A stretch of 36,793 nt of DNA, from assembly GCA_002179805.1 (NCBI GenBank), contig NAVB01001282.1, positions 1-36,793 of the forward strand, read 5' to 3'. Numbering within the stretch: the stretch's first letter is position 1; each line of letters starts with the position of its first letter. Shown here one piece after another: positions 20,299 through 31,500 of this stretch. Below the pieces are notes generated by a model, which was not told where the DNA came from, ran no database searches, and saw only the letters and a list, made by a program, of their open reading frames with translations. The position numbers and the translations under genes are program-made. Source of the DNA: Acanthamoeba lenticulata. Its lineage: Eukaryota > Discosea > Longamoebia > Acanthamoebidae.

Positions 20299-21235
20299 CA
20301 CGACGAGTAAGCACGAGACCCCCACAGCCACACCCACATGCAGCCCCGAGCGGGTCGCGCTGGTTGCGAGGACGGTCGCCGCAGCTGCGGCTGCTTCGGT
20401 GACGCTGTTCTGCGCCCACAGACCGTCTACGACTTACCACCTGGCAACAGTGCGCACCAGCCGCGATGGGCAGCCCTTTAGCAGAGTGTGGTGGCGAATT
20501 TTGAGTTTTTATCGGCCCGCAGTGCGCTGTGTTGCCGGTGTTGTTGCCGTGAAGGGCCCAATTACGCTGTAAATATGTATTCTCTCTTTTGGCTTCTCGA
20601 ACCAAGTTGCCTGTGCTGTCGCGTGGCTTTGGCGTTCCTTGCCGTGTAGCGACTGTCACGGTATGTCCGCTGCGCCACAAAACGTGCACGATGGCTGAAA
20701 TGGTCCTTCGGCGGCTTTCATGGAGTCGAGGCGACAGTTGCTAAGTACAAGCAACAGACGAAATCTCGTCCACCTTCTCCAATGGGCAGCAGTTACCGGA
20801 CATCTGTAAAATGTGTACGCAAAACCGCAGCTGGCGAAACCGCAAGACAGGGAGGGACACGCTCTCCGCCCTCTCTTTGACGGTGCCGCATCTGCGAAAG
20901 GCAAATACTCCCACGTAAATCAAGGCAGGGTCGCAGCCCCAAAAATAGGGCCACAACAAGCCGCACCTGCAGGACGAGAGGCCGCGCTCCACCATCTCCT
21001 AAGGGGCTCTCTTCGTTCTCGAGCGATCAACCAAGATCGAATTGCCAACTAAGTAATCGGGGCGGAGGGGGGGAAGCGCGGGCGAGTCATCTCGAAGGAC
21101 GTACCACACCTCGAGGTGGCCTCAACGAGAGGCATCTGTGGCGAAGCGCTGGCCTGCCGCACCAAAACGGCCAACCAACCCGATCTGTGGTTCTGATCAA
21201 ATCAATCCTGCCCGACCGGCATCCCGCACGTCACC
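20299..21235. other. 937-base gap between RhoGAP and kinase genes
   Basis: The longest gene-free stretch in the window. Neighbours are both on the plus strand, so it holds the RhoGAP 3' UTR and the kinase promoter. Short open frames occur on the minus strand (20656-20904, 20741-20995), but their composition is unlike the coding genes nearby, they are Arg/Cys-rich and no family is recognised. I found no tRNA cloverleaf or strong repeat. Confidence 0.5.
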
Positions 21236-24200
21236 ATGGAAAGAGATACACACGCCACGCATAGAGAATCACAAGTCGTAGAAATACGACCAGAGGACAT
21301 TACCCTCGAGGAGGAAATTGGGTTTGGCTCGTTTGCCAAGGTGTATCGAGGAAAATGCCGAGGCCAAATGGTTGCCATCAAAGTCCTCAAAACGCAGGTA
21401 TGTGTGATGATCCCTTTTTTTGTTCTATTTTTGCGTAGACTCTAACTCTTTGCCCTTCGCTTTGTTGCCCAGACCTTTACAGAGGATACTTTGCAAGCAT
21501 TTCGAGAAGAAGTTGCGGTGATGAGCCAAATTCACCATCCCAATCGTACGGATCCACCCTCATGCCCTTGTTTTTGAGGCTTGCTTTTGTCTCATCTTCG
21601 CCCATCTTGGGTTTAGTTGTGCTTTTCATGGGCGCGTGCACGATACCGGGCAGCCTTATGATCGTGACTGAGCTCATGCCTCGAAACTTGGAAAGCGTCT
21701 TTCTTAGCGACAAGAAGCCAGACAAGAAACGCATAACTCTTGTGCAGAAACTCAAAATGGCTAAGGATGCTGCTCTTGGTACGTCTTTGTCTCTTCTTTT
21801 TCATTCTTTGCTTGATCCCCCCCCCCCAATCTCGCGCCTTTTCCGCATTCAAAGACGAAGCCATGTTTTTTGTTTTTTTTTTGTAAGTTTTTTTTCATGT
21901 TTAATTCGAAGTTTAAGAATTGGATCATCAATTGGTAGTACCTCTTTCGTTGTTCCCTGCCGGTTCTCACAATCTGGTTGCAGGCATGAACTGGTTGCAT
22001 AAATCAACTCCGATGTTCATCCACCGGGACTTGAAGCTGGCGAACCTTCTAGTAGACGAGAACTACAACGTGAAGGTGTGCGACTTTGGGCTAGCCAAGA
22101 TGAAGCAGGCCAACGAACGCCTCACCGCCGACAAGAAAGGCTCACCCCTCTACATGGCGCCTGGTACTCCCCTCCCCCCTCCCCTCGTGCCATCCATCCC
22201 CGCGCAGCAAACCCGCCGCCGCTGGCTTACACACACTGGTGGTGGCGATGGGCGAGCGTAGAGGTCTTCTCGGGCTCGTACAGCGAGAAGTGCGATGTTT
22301 ATAGCTTCGGGCTTTCTTTTTGGGAAATCATCAACGAGCGGCGAGTGTTCCCTCGGTACGAGAACAACCTCGAGGCCCTCATCAAATCGCGATGCGGCAA
22401 CATCCACGAGACGCCTCCCATCATGGAGGGCATGCTCCCGCGCCTCGTCGCTCTCCTCAAGCGATGCTGGGACCAGAATCCGCTCAAACGGTGCGTGTTT
22501 CTATTCCTTCTCCTCTTTCGCTCTCCCCCTTGCACCTCGTTCCGTGGATTTGCGCGCGCGCGCGAGTGATTTCCGACTGGCGCGAATCCTGGCGCTGACG
22601 CTCGCTGGTGATTGGTCCTTCGGGATTGGTTGGGGGGGGGGGCGCAAACGCGGTGTACCGCAGACCGTCGTTTGATGTGGTGGTCAAGGAGCTGGAGGAG
22701 ATCATTATCGAGCAGTGCATCTCCGATGAGAAGGGGCGCGATGTGTGGAAGAAGGCCTCCAAGGGCGAGGACAAGATGTTGTGGGATGACTTTGCGCGGG
22801 CCGTGTGCATCAGTGTGAGCAAGATCGCCCTCCCCGAGAGCTATCGATCCGACCGCCAGATCCAGTGCCTCAAGGTGCTGCTGTGCCGGCAGTCGGAGCC
22901 CAACACAGTCTACGCGGAGAAGTTCGGGAAGGTGCTCTCCTGGTTCGGGCCCTACATGGACCAGCGCGAGGAGCCCCACGCCCGCTGCCGCACTTTCCTC
23001 GACCGCGTATGCCCCTTCCCCCTTCCCCCAATGTGATAAAGGGCGCTTTTTAATTCGGAACCCATATGCTGACGTGGCACGGCGGAACACAGATCGAAGA
23101 AACGCTGTCGCAGAAGTGGTTCCACGGGGAGCTGTCGACGCAGGACGCCGAGGAGCGGCTGGACACGCGGCCGAAGGGGACCTACTTGGTGCGGTTCAGC
23201 TCGGCGCAGGGGGCCTTCACGGTGTCGGGCATCGACCGATCGGGCAACAAGTGCCACCTGCGGGTGCAGTACCGCCCGCACAGGGGCGACTACGTCCTGC
23301 CGGACCGCTCGACCTGCGACACGCTGGTCGACGCCGTGAACGAGCTGTGCCGAAGGAACAAGATGCGCATCCCGTGCCCGGGTTCGCGCTACACCAAGTA
23401 CTTTGCCGAGGGCCAGGAGCCGCAGCCCTTGTCCAAGAACATCAACCTGGTCAAGGAGGAGATCAAGCAGATGCAGCTCGTTCACCTCATGGAGATCGTC
23501 GACGTGACCGAGGAGCGGTCCTCGGTCGACACCACCCTCGACACGGCCCACCGCTTGATGTCCCACAACCCGTACAGCACGGGCAACCTCAACTCGGCCA
23601 GCCTCAGCTCCGTCGCCTTCAACTCGCGCGGCGCCTTTGGCGGCCGCGGCCCGGCCCCCTTCTCCCAGGCCAGCCCGGACGCGCTCCGCATCGCCCCCTT
23701 CATCCCGCCCGCCACGGGCCACCCCTCCGGCCTGCCCTTTAACCTGACCTCGCCCTCGGCCTCCCGCTTCCCGGTGTCGCCCGCGTCCTCCTCGTCGTCG
23801 ATGACGCTTGGGGGCCAGGGCCACCGGTCGAGCTCGGCCGCGATTGCCGCGAGCAAGGCCGCCACCGCCGTCGCCGCGGCGCGGGCCTACCACCAGTCGC
23901 CCTACACGCACACGCACACGCACACCAGCGGCGGCCCCAAGACCAACAGCGGCAACGCCGGCGGCGGTGGCGGGCCGAGTTCGTTTTCGAGCAAGTTCGG
24001 GGCCAACCACGCGCTCAACTCGCCGGATCTGTACTACTCGGCGCCCATGGCGGGCGTGAAGAACAACTCGGGCTCGGCCTTTACGCACTCGCAGTTTGCC
24101 TCGCCCAAGCACGCCTTCGCCAAGGACGTGCTCACGGCCCCGCTCAAGAGCCAGCAGGACACCAAGAAGCGCGGCCTCTTCTCGCGCCTCAAGCGCGGCG

Positions 24201-26026
24201 TCACGGGCAAGGACAAAGACAAGGACCGCGACGCCCACCATCACGGCCACGATGGCGGCCTGAATAGCGGCGGCCTCGGCGGCTTCGACAACGGCGGCGG
24301 CGGCGGGTTCGACCGCGACGGCTCGGAAACGTCGCACGACCTGAGCCAGACGTTCGCCTGGGGCCCGGGCAAGTCGGGCAAGCTCAGCACCAAGTCCGGC
24401 AAGCGCAGCGCCAGCACCAAACGCGACAAGCGCACCAACAACAACAACGGCGCCAGGAGGGGCCGCCGGGAGGGCGACGATTCGCCCGCCAACGACTTCT
24501 ACTATCACAGCTCGTCCGACAGCGACTCGCCGGGCGAGTGGCGCCTGACCTACCTGCCGCCGTCGCTCCCGTCCGAGTCCACGTCGGCCTCGACCAACTC
24601 GATCCCGGCCCACGTCCTGTGCAGCCTCCAAAAGTCCGAGGACCAGCGCGTGCGCCGCATACTCGCCGGCCGCTACGAGTCGGACTCGTCCACGGAGGAC
24701 CTCTTCCCGCCCTACGTCCCCTCCGGCCCCGCCCTCGCCGCCCTCACGGCCGCCGGCACCACCGTCCCGGCCTCGGTCGCCGCGGCGGCGGCGGCGGCGG
24801 CGGCCCCTCCGACCTCGGCCTCGTCCGCTTTTGTCAAGCGCGGCGTCCACACCGACGAGCGCGGCCGCCTCGGCCACCTCCGGCCGGCCCGCGGCAACGA
24901 TGATGATGATGACGACGAGTCGGAGGAGGACGAGGATGGTGAGTCCGAGGCCGAGTACGGGGAGAGCGAGAGCGAGGAGGAGCAGCTGGAGAAGCAAAAG
25001 ACAAAGAGGAAGGTGACGACAACGACGACGACGACCAAGTCGCCAACGACGACGACGCCGGCGGCCCGGCTCAAGGCCAAGGAAAGCAGCCGCGCGCTCA
25101 AGGACGACAAGGCCGCGCGGCGACGGCGCCGTTCGGCGGAGAGTGATGATAGTGATGACGAGGACGACGACGATGAGGAAGAAGAAGAAGAGGACGAGGA
25201 AGAGGCGGAGCAGCAGAAGAGGACGAGGAAGACGAGGAAGAGCGAGAAGGGCAAGGAGCGCCGAAAGGCCGCCGTCAAGGACGTGGAGACGGACAGGCGC
25301 GCCGGGAAGCTCGCGCGCGGCGCCGTGCCCGCGTCGGCCGGAGCGCCGTCCGCGGGCGAGCGCGAGATGTCGCTGGCGTCCACGGCCCCGCCCGGCTTCT
25401 TCGAGTCGGCCCTCTTCAACCCGGCCCGACACGACCGCAAGGCCGAGTCCCGCCACGCGCGGCGCGCCGGCAACGCGAACGGCGGCACCAGCAACGGCAC
25501 TGCCAACGGCGGCAAGCGGGCGGAGCCGGAGGGCGTGCGCCTGGACCAGCTCGTGCTGCCGGCTTCGTCGCCGCTGTTGCCGCAGCCGCCGGAGGAGGAG
25601 GAAGATGAGGAGGAAGAGGAGGAGGAGGAAAAGAAGGAGAAGAGGAAGAAGAAGGAGAAGAAGAGGACGACGACCCGCAAGGATTCGGCCGGAGATGAGG
25701 CCGAGACGACGACGAGGACCGGCAGCGCGCCGGGCAAGACGACGACGACAAAGGAGAAGAAGTCGAAGAAGGACAAGAGCAGCGGCAAGCACAACGGCAG
25801 TGTCGTGCTCGCCGCCCCCACGCCGGACAAGAACGGCGCCAGCGGCGGCAGCAGTGGAGTCAGGAGCGAGGCGGCGCCCCTCCAGCGACGGTCCCTTGCG
25901 TCGGCGTCGGCCAGCAGCGACCTGACCGGCGGGGAGGAGGACGAAGTCAGCGAGAAGGAGCAGAACGACCCGCAGGGCAAAAAGAAGAAGAAGGACGAAG
26001 AGCGCACCGTCATTGCAGTCTTCTGA
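21236..26026 (+). CDS. SH2-domain tyrosine-kinase-like (TKL/Shk-type) protein kinase
   Basis: Seven exons: 21236-21397, 21473-21545, 21617-21778, 21984-22163, 22262-22490, 22664-23006, 23093-26026; 1360 residues. The kinase domain (about 20-300) has the glycine loop GFGSFAKV, VAIK (Lys49), HRDLKLANLL (Asp148), DFGLAK (Asp166) and APEVFSGSYSEKCDVYSFG, all catalytic residues intact. A helical linker follows, then an SH2 domain (about 390-480) with WFHGELS and the phosphotyrosine-binding arginine in TYLVRFSS. Kinase followed by SH2 is the order of the amoebozoan Shk dual-specificity kinases, so it should read phosphotyrosine sites and phosphorylate Ser/Thr/Tyr targets, often at the cortex. The remaining roughly 880 residues are disordered: Ser/Gly-rich, polyalanine, long acidic and KKKR-type basic runs, all in one 2934-base exon. 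The stop is TGA at 26024-26026. Confidence 0.9.
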
Positions 26027-26350
26027 GCCCCCCCAGCCAGACCGAAGCTGCCTTTTGTTAACAATTAATAATTAAAACTTATTTATTTATTATTATTTAA
26101 TTCATGTTGCCTTGCGGCCAAATACAGAAGGGGGGGGGGCTTTTTTGTCGCCACCCGCCCCTTGAAAGAGGAGCACTCACCCCAAGAAGGCCAGCATGGC
26201 GTCTGGAGCAGGTTGGCTCTCCAGCTCTTTTGATCCCTTTGCGCGAGTACATTTTCTGATCTTGATCGGGTGCGTGGCTGTACAGAGCAGTCAGAAGGTA
26301 TGTAGTGCCTGGTGGCGCACTTCCGATTTGTTTTGTACTTGAGCGTTAAC
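26027..26350. other. 3' UTR of the kinase gene and promoter of the SH3/WH2 gene
   Basis: Starts with a strongly A/T-rich stretch (26058-26102) including ATTAAA at 26071-26076, a near-consensus polyadenylation signal for the kinase transcript. Further on, an ATG at 26196 opens 34 codons that end at a good donor (GTATGT at 26298), but these codons are out of phase with the SH3 exon, so I treat them as leader. Confidence 0.45.
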
Positions 26351-28447
26351 ATGACCACGATAGTGTATGTGGCGATATACTCGTTCGACGGAGTAGAACC
26401 TGGCGACCTTTCATTCAAAGAGGGGGATCGAATCACGGTCATATCCAAGGTTCAAGGGCTCTTCTTTACTTCAACATGGTGGCCACTGCAATTTCTGACC
26501 CACGCCAGCAGCATGACCCTTATTGGTGGCAAGGGACGTGCAATGGCCAGGTCGTCGGCATTTTCCCGTGCAACCACGTCGAACCGATACCGGCTGCCGT
26601 ACGGCCCCCAACCGGTGCACACAGTGGCCCGGGTGGCCTGGGCTATTGTGTGGCGTTTTGCGATTTCGAAGGCGTGGAGATCGGCGACCTGAACTTCTAC
26701 ACGGGCGATCGCATCCGGATTCTATCGAAAGACCAAGGTGCTCGTCTTGACTGGAGCCCACAGCACGTAGAGGCAACCATTGTCTATGGTGCATTCACAC
26801 GCGAGCAATGCTAGGGGATTGGTGGTTTGGCGAGTTGAATGGCAAGCAGGGCATATTCCCAAGCAACTTCACCACCGAAGAAGACCCAGGCAGCTCTCTG
26901 GCGCACAACATGTCCCCCGTCGAGGCCAGCTACGAGCACCAAGAAGAGTCTTCTTGGAGCGCCGCTCCTGCACTTCATGCTGCGGCCCCGAAAACCAGCC
27001 CTCTTCCTCCTCTCCCGCCGCAAGCCGGCGTTCCCACGAAGAGTCCTCTCCGCTCTACTCCCTCTCCTCCGGTGCTGCCCCCTCATGCCCTTGCCCCTCC
27101 TTTGCCGGTTCACAGCAACGCATCTCCCCAACCGCCAACTTCCACGGCCTGGAGCTCCCCGCCTCCTCCTGCGATTCCGCCAGCCGCGCCTGTGGCTGGA
27201 CCGCCTCCTCCTCCTGCAGCTGCGCCTCCACCTCCTCCACCCGCGTTCACCCCTCCGCCTGGTGCAGCTGGGCGAGGCGCTCTGCTCAACAGTATTGAAG
27301 GCTTCTCCAAAGGCAAACTGAAGAAGAGCAAGATCAACGACCGCAGTGCTCCTCTGCTCTCCTCAAGTACGTGTGTACGCATTAACTATGAGAAAAATGC
27401 GGCGTTCGTGGGTTCAACCATGGCTGATGATCACACGCGAGTGCAGAACCTGACCCGGCCAGCTCCGGAGGTGGTTCAACAGGAAAGCCACCCATGGCAG
27501 GCGGTTTGTTCGCAGGTGGTATCCCCAAGTTGAGATCCGCCACGAGCACGGCTTCGTCAAGCTCACCAGCAACTCGTACACCCTCTGCAGTGCCTTCGCC
27601 AGGTAAACGGTCCACTCCCAATGAAGATGGGGCCTTATCTGATGATCGGACCTGCTTGTTCACAAAACCAGCGCCCGGGCGAGGCTCTCCCCGCATGGCT
27701 ACACCCTTGGTAAGCAGACCACCGGCTGGAGCATCAGTGCAGCCGGAGGCGCCAATTCGTGCAGGACTCGCAGGACGGACCGGCCGTGCGAGGGCCAGCC
27801 CATCCACAGCTCCTCCTTCCCAGCCTCAAGCAACTCCAACGTTTGGTCGTCCAGGGCCGTTCCGAGCAGGAACCGCCCCAAGGCAGTCATCGCCCACACA
27901 AACGGCCAGGTTTAGTGGAGCAGCCCCCACCCGCCAACCTGGGCCGTCACCATCCCCCGGATGCATGAGACCTAGCGGCTCCTCTTCGCCAAGTTCTCCA
28001 AGTGCTCGTACCCATGGCACGCCTCCTCTGGCCAGAGGTGCTCCTACCCGCACCGGAACTCCTGCTTTCAGAACTCAAGGAGGCATGAACCGGCCTATCG
28101 GCACTTCTCCAGCGCCCTCGGCGCGAGGGGGGTTGGCTACTCCTCCTTTTGGTACACTCTGCATCAAGAAGAGAGACAAGAAGAGGAGCACTCATTCCCC
28201 TCTTGCAGGTGTACCACGTGGATCAACTCCCGTTCGAGGAGGGCTTTCGTCCGCCCAGCCGCAGAGATCAACCCTGCCGCTAGTGAGTTCGCGGCCAAGC
28301 TGCAGTTCTTCCGCAGTGGCGGTCAACAGTAGCGGGAATCACACAGATGACAGTAAGAAAAGAAAGGTTTGCGAGTTCAAACCTCATCCGTTCCCTCCTC
28401 ACGTTTTTGATATCCCAAAACAATTTTTTGCAGATTTCATCTGGTAG
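26351..28447 (+). CDS. SH3-SH3-polyproline-WH2 actin-regulator-like protein
   Basis: Seven exons: 26351-26449, 26512-26737, 26815-27366, 27516-27602, 27672-28151, 28209-28352, 28434-28447; about 533 residues. SH3-1 (about 3-60): YVAIYSFDGVEPGDLSFKEGD, then YWWQGTCNG and GIFPCNHVE. SH3-2 (about 79-130): FCDFEGVEIGDLNFYTGD, then DWWFGELNG and GIFPSNF. A proline-rich stretch with PPPPPP follows. Then a WH2 motif (about 260-280), GRGALLNSIEGFSKGKLKK, which binds monomeric actin, and a long Pro/Ser/Arg/Gly-rich tail. The architecture suggests a scaffold that brings actin monomers to SH3 ligands, comparable in logic to WIP/verprolin or WASP partners. The start is not certain. The last intron (28353-28433, GTAAGA...TTTTTTGCAG) is good; it yields a short C-terminus ending DDNFIW. 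An alternative end (GTGAGT donor at 28283) would run on to about 28556. Confidence 0.75.
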
Positions 28448-28518
28448 TCGATACACACGCACACCACCACCACAGCAAGGGTGTTCGCGAGCCTTAAGGG
28501 GGCTCGGCTGGGCAGAGC

Positions 28519-31500
28519 TCACTGCGGGCGAGAGAAGCGAGAGGACTGCTCCATAAAGGAGATCTCCAGGGCGGAGAGGGACTTGAGCTGCGCCTGCAGC
28601 TTGGTCTCCTGCTCCTTCAGCGCCACCTTGTTGGGTCCCACCTGGAACAGCTCGGCGAGCTGAACGTCAGACAGCGACGTCACCTTGCCTTGCACGGCAC
28701 CCCACAAGTCGCTTTGCCTGTGTGTGTGTGTGTGTGTCACGTGGCGCACAGGAGTCAGCTTGCGTCATGGCCACCGGCTTATGGAAAGAGAAGGGCAGAG
28801 GGGGGGGGGAGCGCACATGGGCACAAAGAAGAAGTTGTGGAACTTGAGCAGGACGTTGGTGGCCACACGTTCCCTGATCTTATTGAACAGGATGCGGGCG
28901 AGGGCAGTGACCTCCTCCTTCTGCTCGTAGAGGTTGAGGTTGTGGCACTTCTCCGGGAACGTGTGCTCGCTGAAGCTGTAGCCGGATGAGCCATCACGAT
29001 GGCGCGTCTCCGTGAGCCCACGCGCCACCTCAGGAGAAGGCAGGAGGAGGAGAGGAAGAGAGGAGGAGGAAGAAGGGGCACGTACTGGACCATGTCCCAG
29101 TAGATGATCTGGGTGCAGTAGAACTCGTCCTGGCACTTCTCGTAGCAGTCCTGGGCCACCTCTTCCACAAAGTTCATGAAGAGGACCTTCACACTGTGAA
29201 GGAAGTACGGGAAGTCGCCCTGCTGGTCGTTGATGGCGAGCTTGTCCACATGGCCGGTCGACAGCCGATTCGCCCTCGAAGCGTTCGTGTTGGGCCGCAT
29301 GGTGACTGCACATCAAATTGAGGGGGGGGGTCATCCGCGTGAGCCGGAATGGATGGAATGCAGCCATTGGCGAGGGGGGAGTTGTACAGGCGGAGGTGTT
29401 CATCTTGTTGGTGGCGCTCTGGGCACTCTTCTTCAGCTTCTGAACGGCGACCATCTTGTCGACGATGTCGACCAGCCGCTTGAGGATGAAGACGGCTCGA
29501 GTCTTGAGCTGCTCAATCAGCGGCTTGAGCGTCTTCTCCACCTTCCGCTTGGCCAGGTCGCTCGCCACCCAGGCGAAGTTGGACACCGTCGAGATCTTGG
29601 TCGGGCCGGCCGAGCAGGCCACGTCGTCCATCGTCACGAGCCCCATCTCTGCAGCCACGTGCTTTAGAGGCCAGGTCCCCAGGGCGATGGTCATCGGGGG
29701 GAGAGCGAGAGAGAGAGAGAGAGAGAAAGGGAGGACGGACCGGTGTGATCGGTGATCGCGCGGAACTGGGAGAGGACGCGCTCGAACTGCTGCTTGCCGT
29801 AGAGCTTGTTCTGGGCGTAGGGGATGTTCCACTCCTCCGGGTACAGGACGATCGGGCGGAAGCTCAGGTCGAGCCAGTCGCCAATTTCTGGATCCCACCA
29901 CCAGATACACACACACACACATATGAGTGTGAGTGTGGCCAACAGTTTAACACCAAGAGCAAGGGTTCTGGTCAGTGCTCTCCTTCCCCCCCCCCCCAAT
30001 GATGGTGACGATGATGATGGTGGTGGAGAAGGGGGCGCACCGGGAGTGTCCATCTCCTCCTCGAGGGTCTGGCCGTTCTGGGTGGGGATGCCGTCGAGGG
30101 TGCCCTTGACCAGGCGCTCCAGGTTCTGCAGGAAGGACATGGCATAGGCCGTCGCCAGCGTGCGCAGACGCGCGGGATCCAGGTTGGCCTGCTGCTCTCC
30201 CACGTCTTGCAGTTTCTGCGGTGCATCACCCGTCATCATCCACATCCACATCACCTCGTGAGCCGACGCGAAAGCCGAAAGAAGAAGGAAGGAAGGAAGG
30301 AAGAGGCGTACGGCCATGATGGAGTTCTTCTTGGTGGTGAGGTTCTTGAGGATCTCCGGAACGACCTCGAGGTAGTGCCGCCAGGACTGCTCCAGGAGGT
30401 ACCGCCTGAGGCAGTGGACACCGATGGCGCTCATGTGCCTCTTGTCGTACTGCAGCGACTCGAGCATCTTCATGTCGTCCTTGATCGCGTCCGCGATCTT
30501 GTCCTTGAACGCTGAGCAACAGAGGAGATTAACACGAAATGAGAAGAGGTAGGAGAAGAGAAGAGAAGGAGAAGACCGTACCCTGGCCCTTGGAGTATAC
30601 GGCGGAGGCGCCAGCCGGGACGCTGGTCAGGAACGTGCGGCAGTTGGACGGGAAGCTGTAGAGGTACTTGTTCACGTCCTTTGACGTCAGCAGCGTCCGG
30701 AGGTGCTCCTGATGCGTCACGCGCCCCCCCCGACGGCGCGTTGGTGTCAGGAAATGGCATTCGATGAAAGAAATGGCATTCCACCACCACTGTGGAGGAT
30801 GGACGCGCACCTGGAACTTGGTGTAGACAAAGACGGTGCGGTGGTACTTGGGGTCGATGCCCTGGACCACGCGCGGCATGACGTAGGTGGGCGTGACCGC
30901 CTCCTCCACGGCGACGATGAAGCGCTCGGCGGGAGTGATGAGCTCCAGGATGGCCTGCTGCATGCGCGCGCTCTTCTTGTCCTCCGGCGGGCGGTTCCGG
31001 CGTCGCTTCTTGGACGACTCGGCCCCCGAGTCGCCTTCCTCGAAGCTGCTGCCCCGGTCGTCCCCACCAGCCATGCTGCTGTCGTTCGACGGCGGAGCCT
31101 TGGCCGGCGATGGAGGCTCGGACTTGGTCGGAGTGCCGCCAGGTCCCGGCGTCGCGGCAGCCGGCGCTCCGGAGGCCGCGGGCGTGCTTGTCGCTGCCCC
31201 AGCGCCGCCCTCACCTGCGATTGCACACGCATGGGAGGAGCGAGGTCAAAACAACAACCCTGACGCCAGGGGAAAGAAAATAGGGAAAGAAAATGGTGAG
31301 GAAATCGCACCCGACGCGGAGATGGCGGATCCCGCAACGGAGGCTTCGTCTCGCTCGGTGTCGCTGTCGTCTTCGTCATCCTCGCCCAGGAAGTGCTTGG
31401 AGAAGGGCACCAGGGCCGGCGTGTCGATGAGGCTCATGTTCCACACCTGACGCCACTCGTAGTGGATGTAGATGGGCACCGTGCTGTACACGTTTCTCTT

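Noticed and set aside
20656..20995. Minus-strand Cys/Arg-rich ORFs in the 937-base gap
   Set aside because: Short, overlapping and unlike the codon use of neighbouring genes; no recognisable domain.
22952..25792. Very long minus-strand ORF as a gene
   Set aside because: It mirrors the GC-rich kinase tail; the plus strand carries a kinase-SH2 protein in continuous frame. The antisense product has repetitive Arg/Leu composition and no motif.
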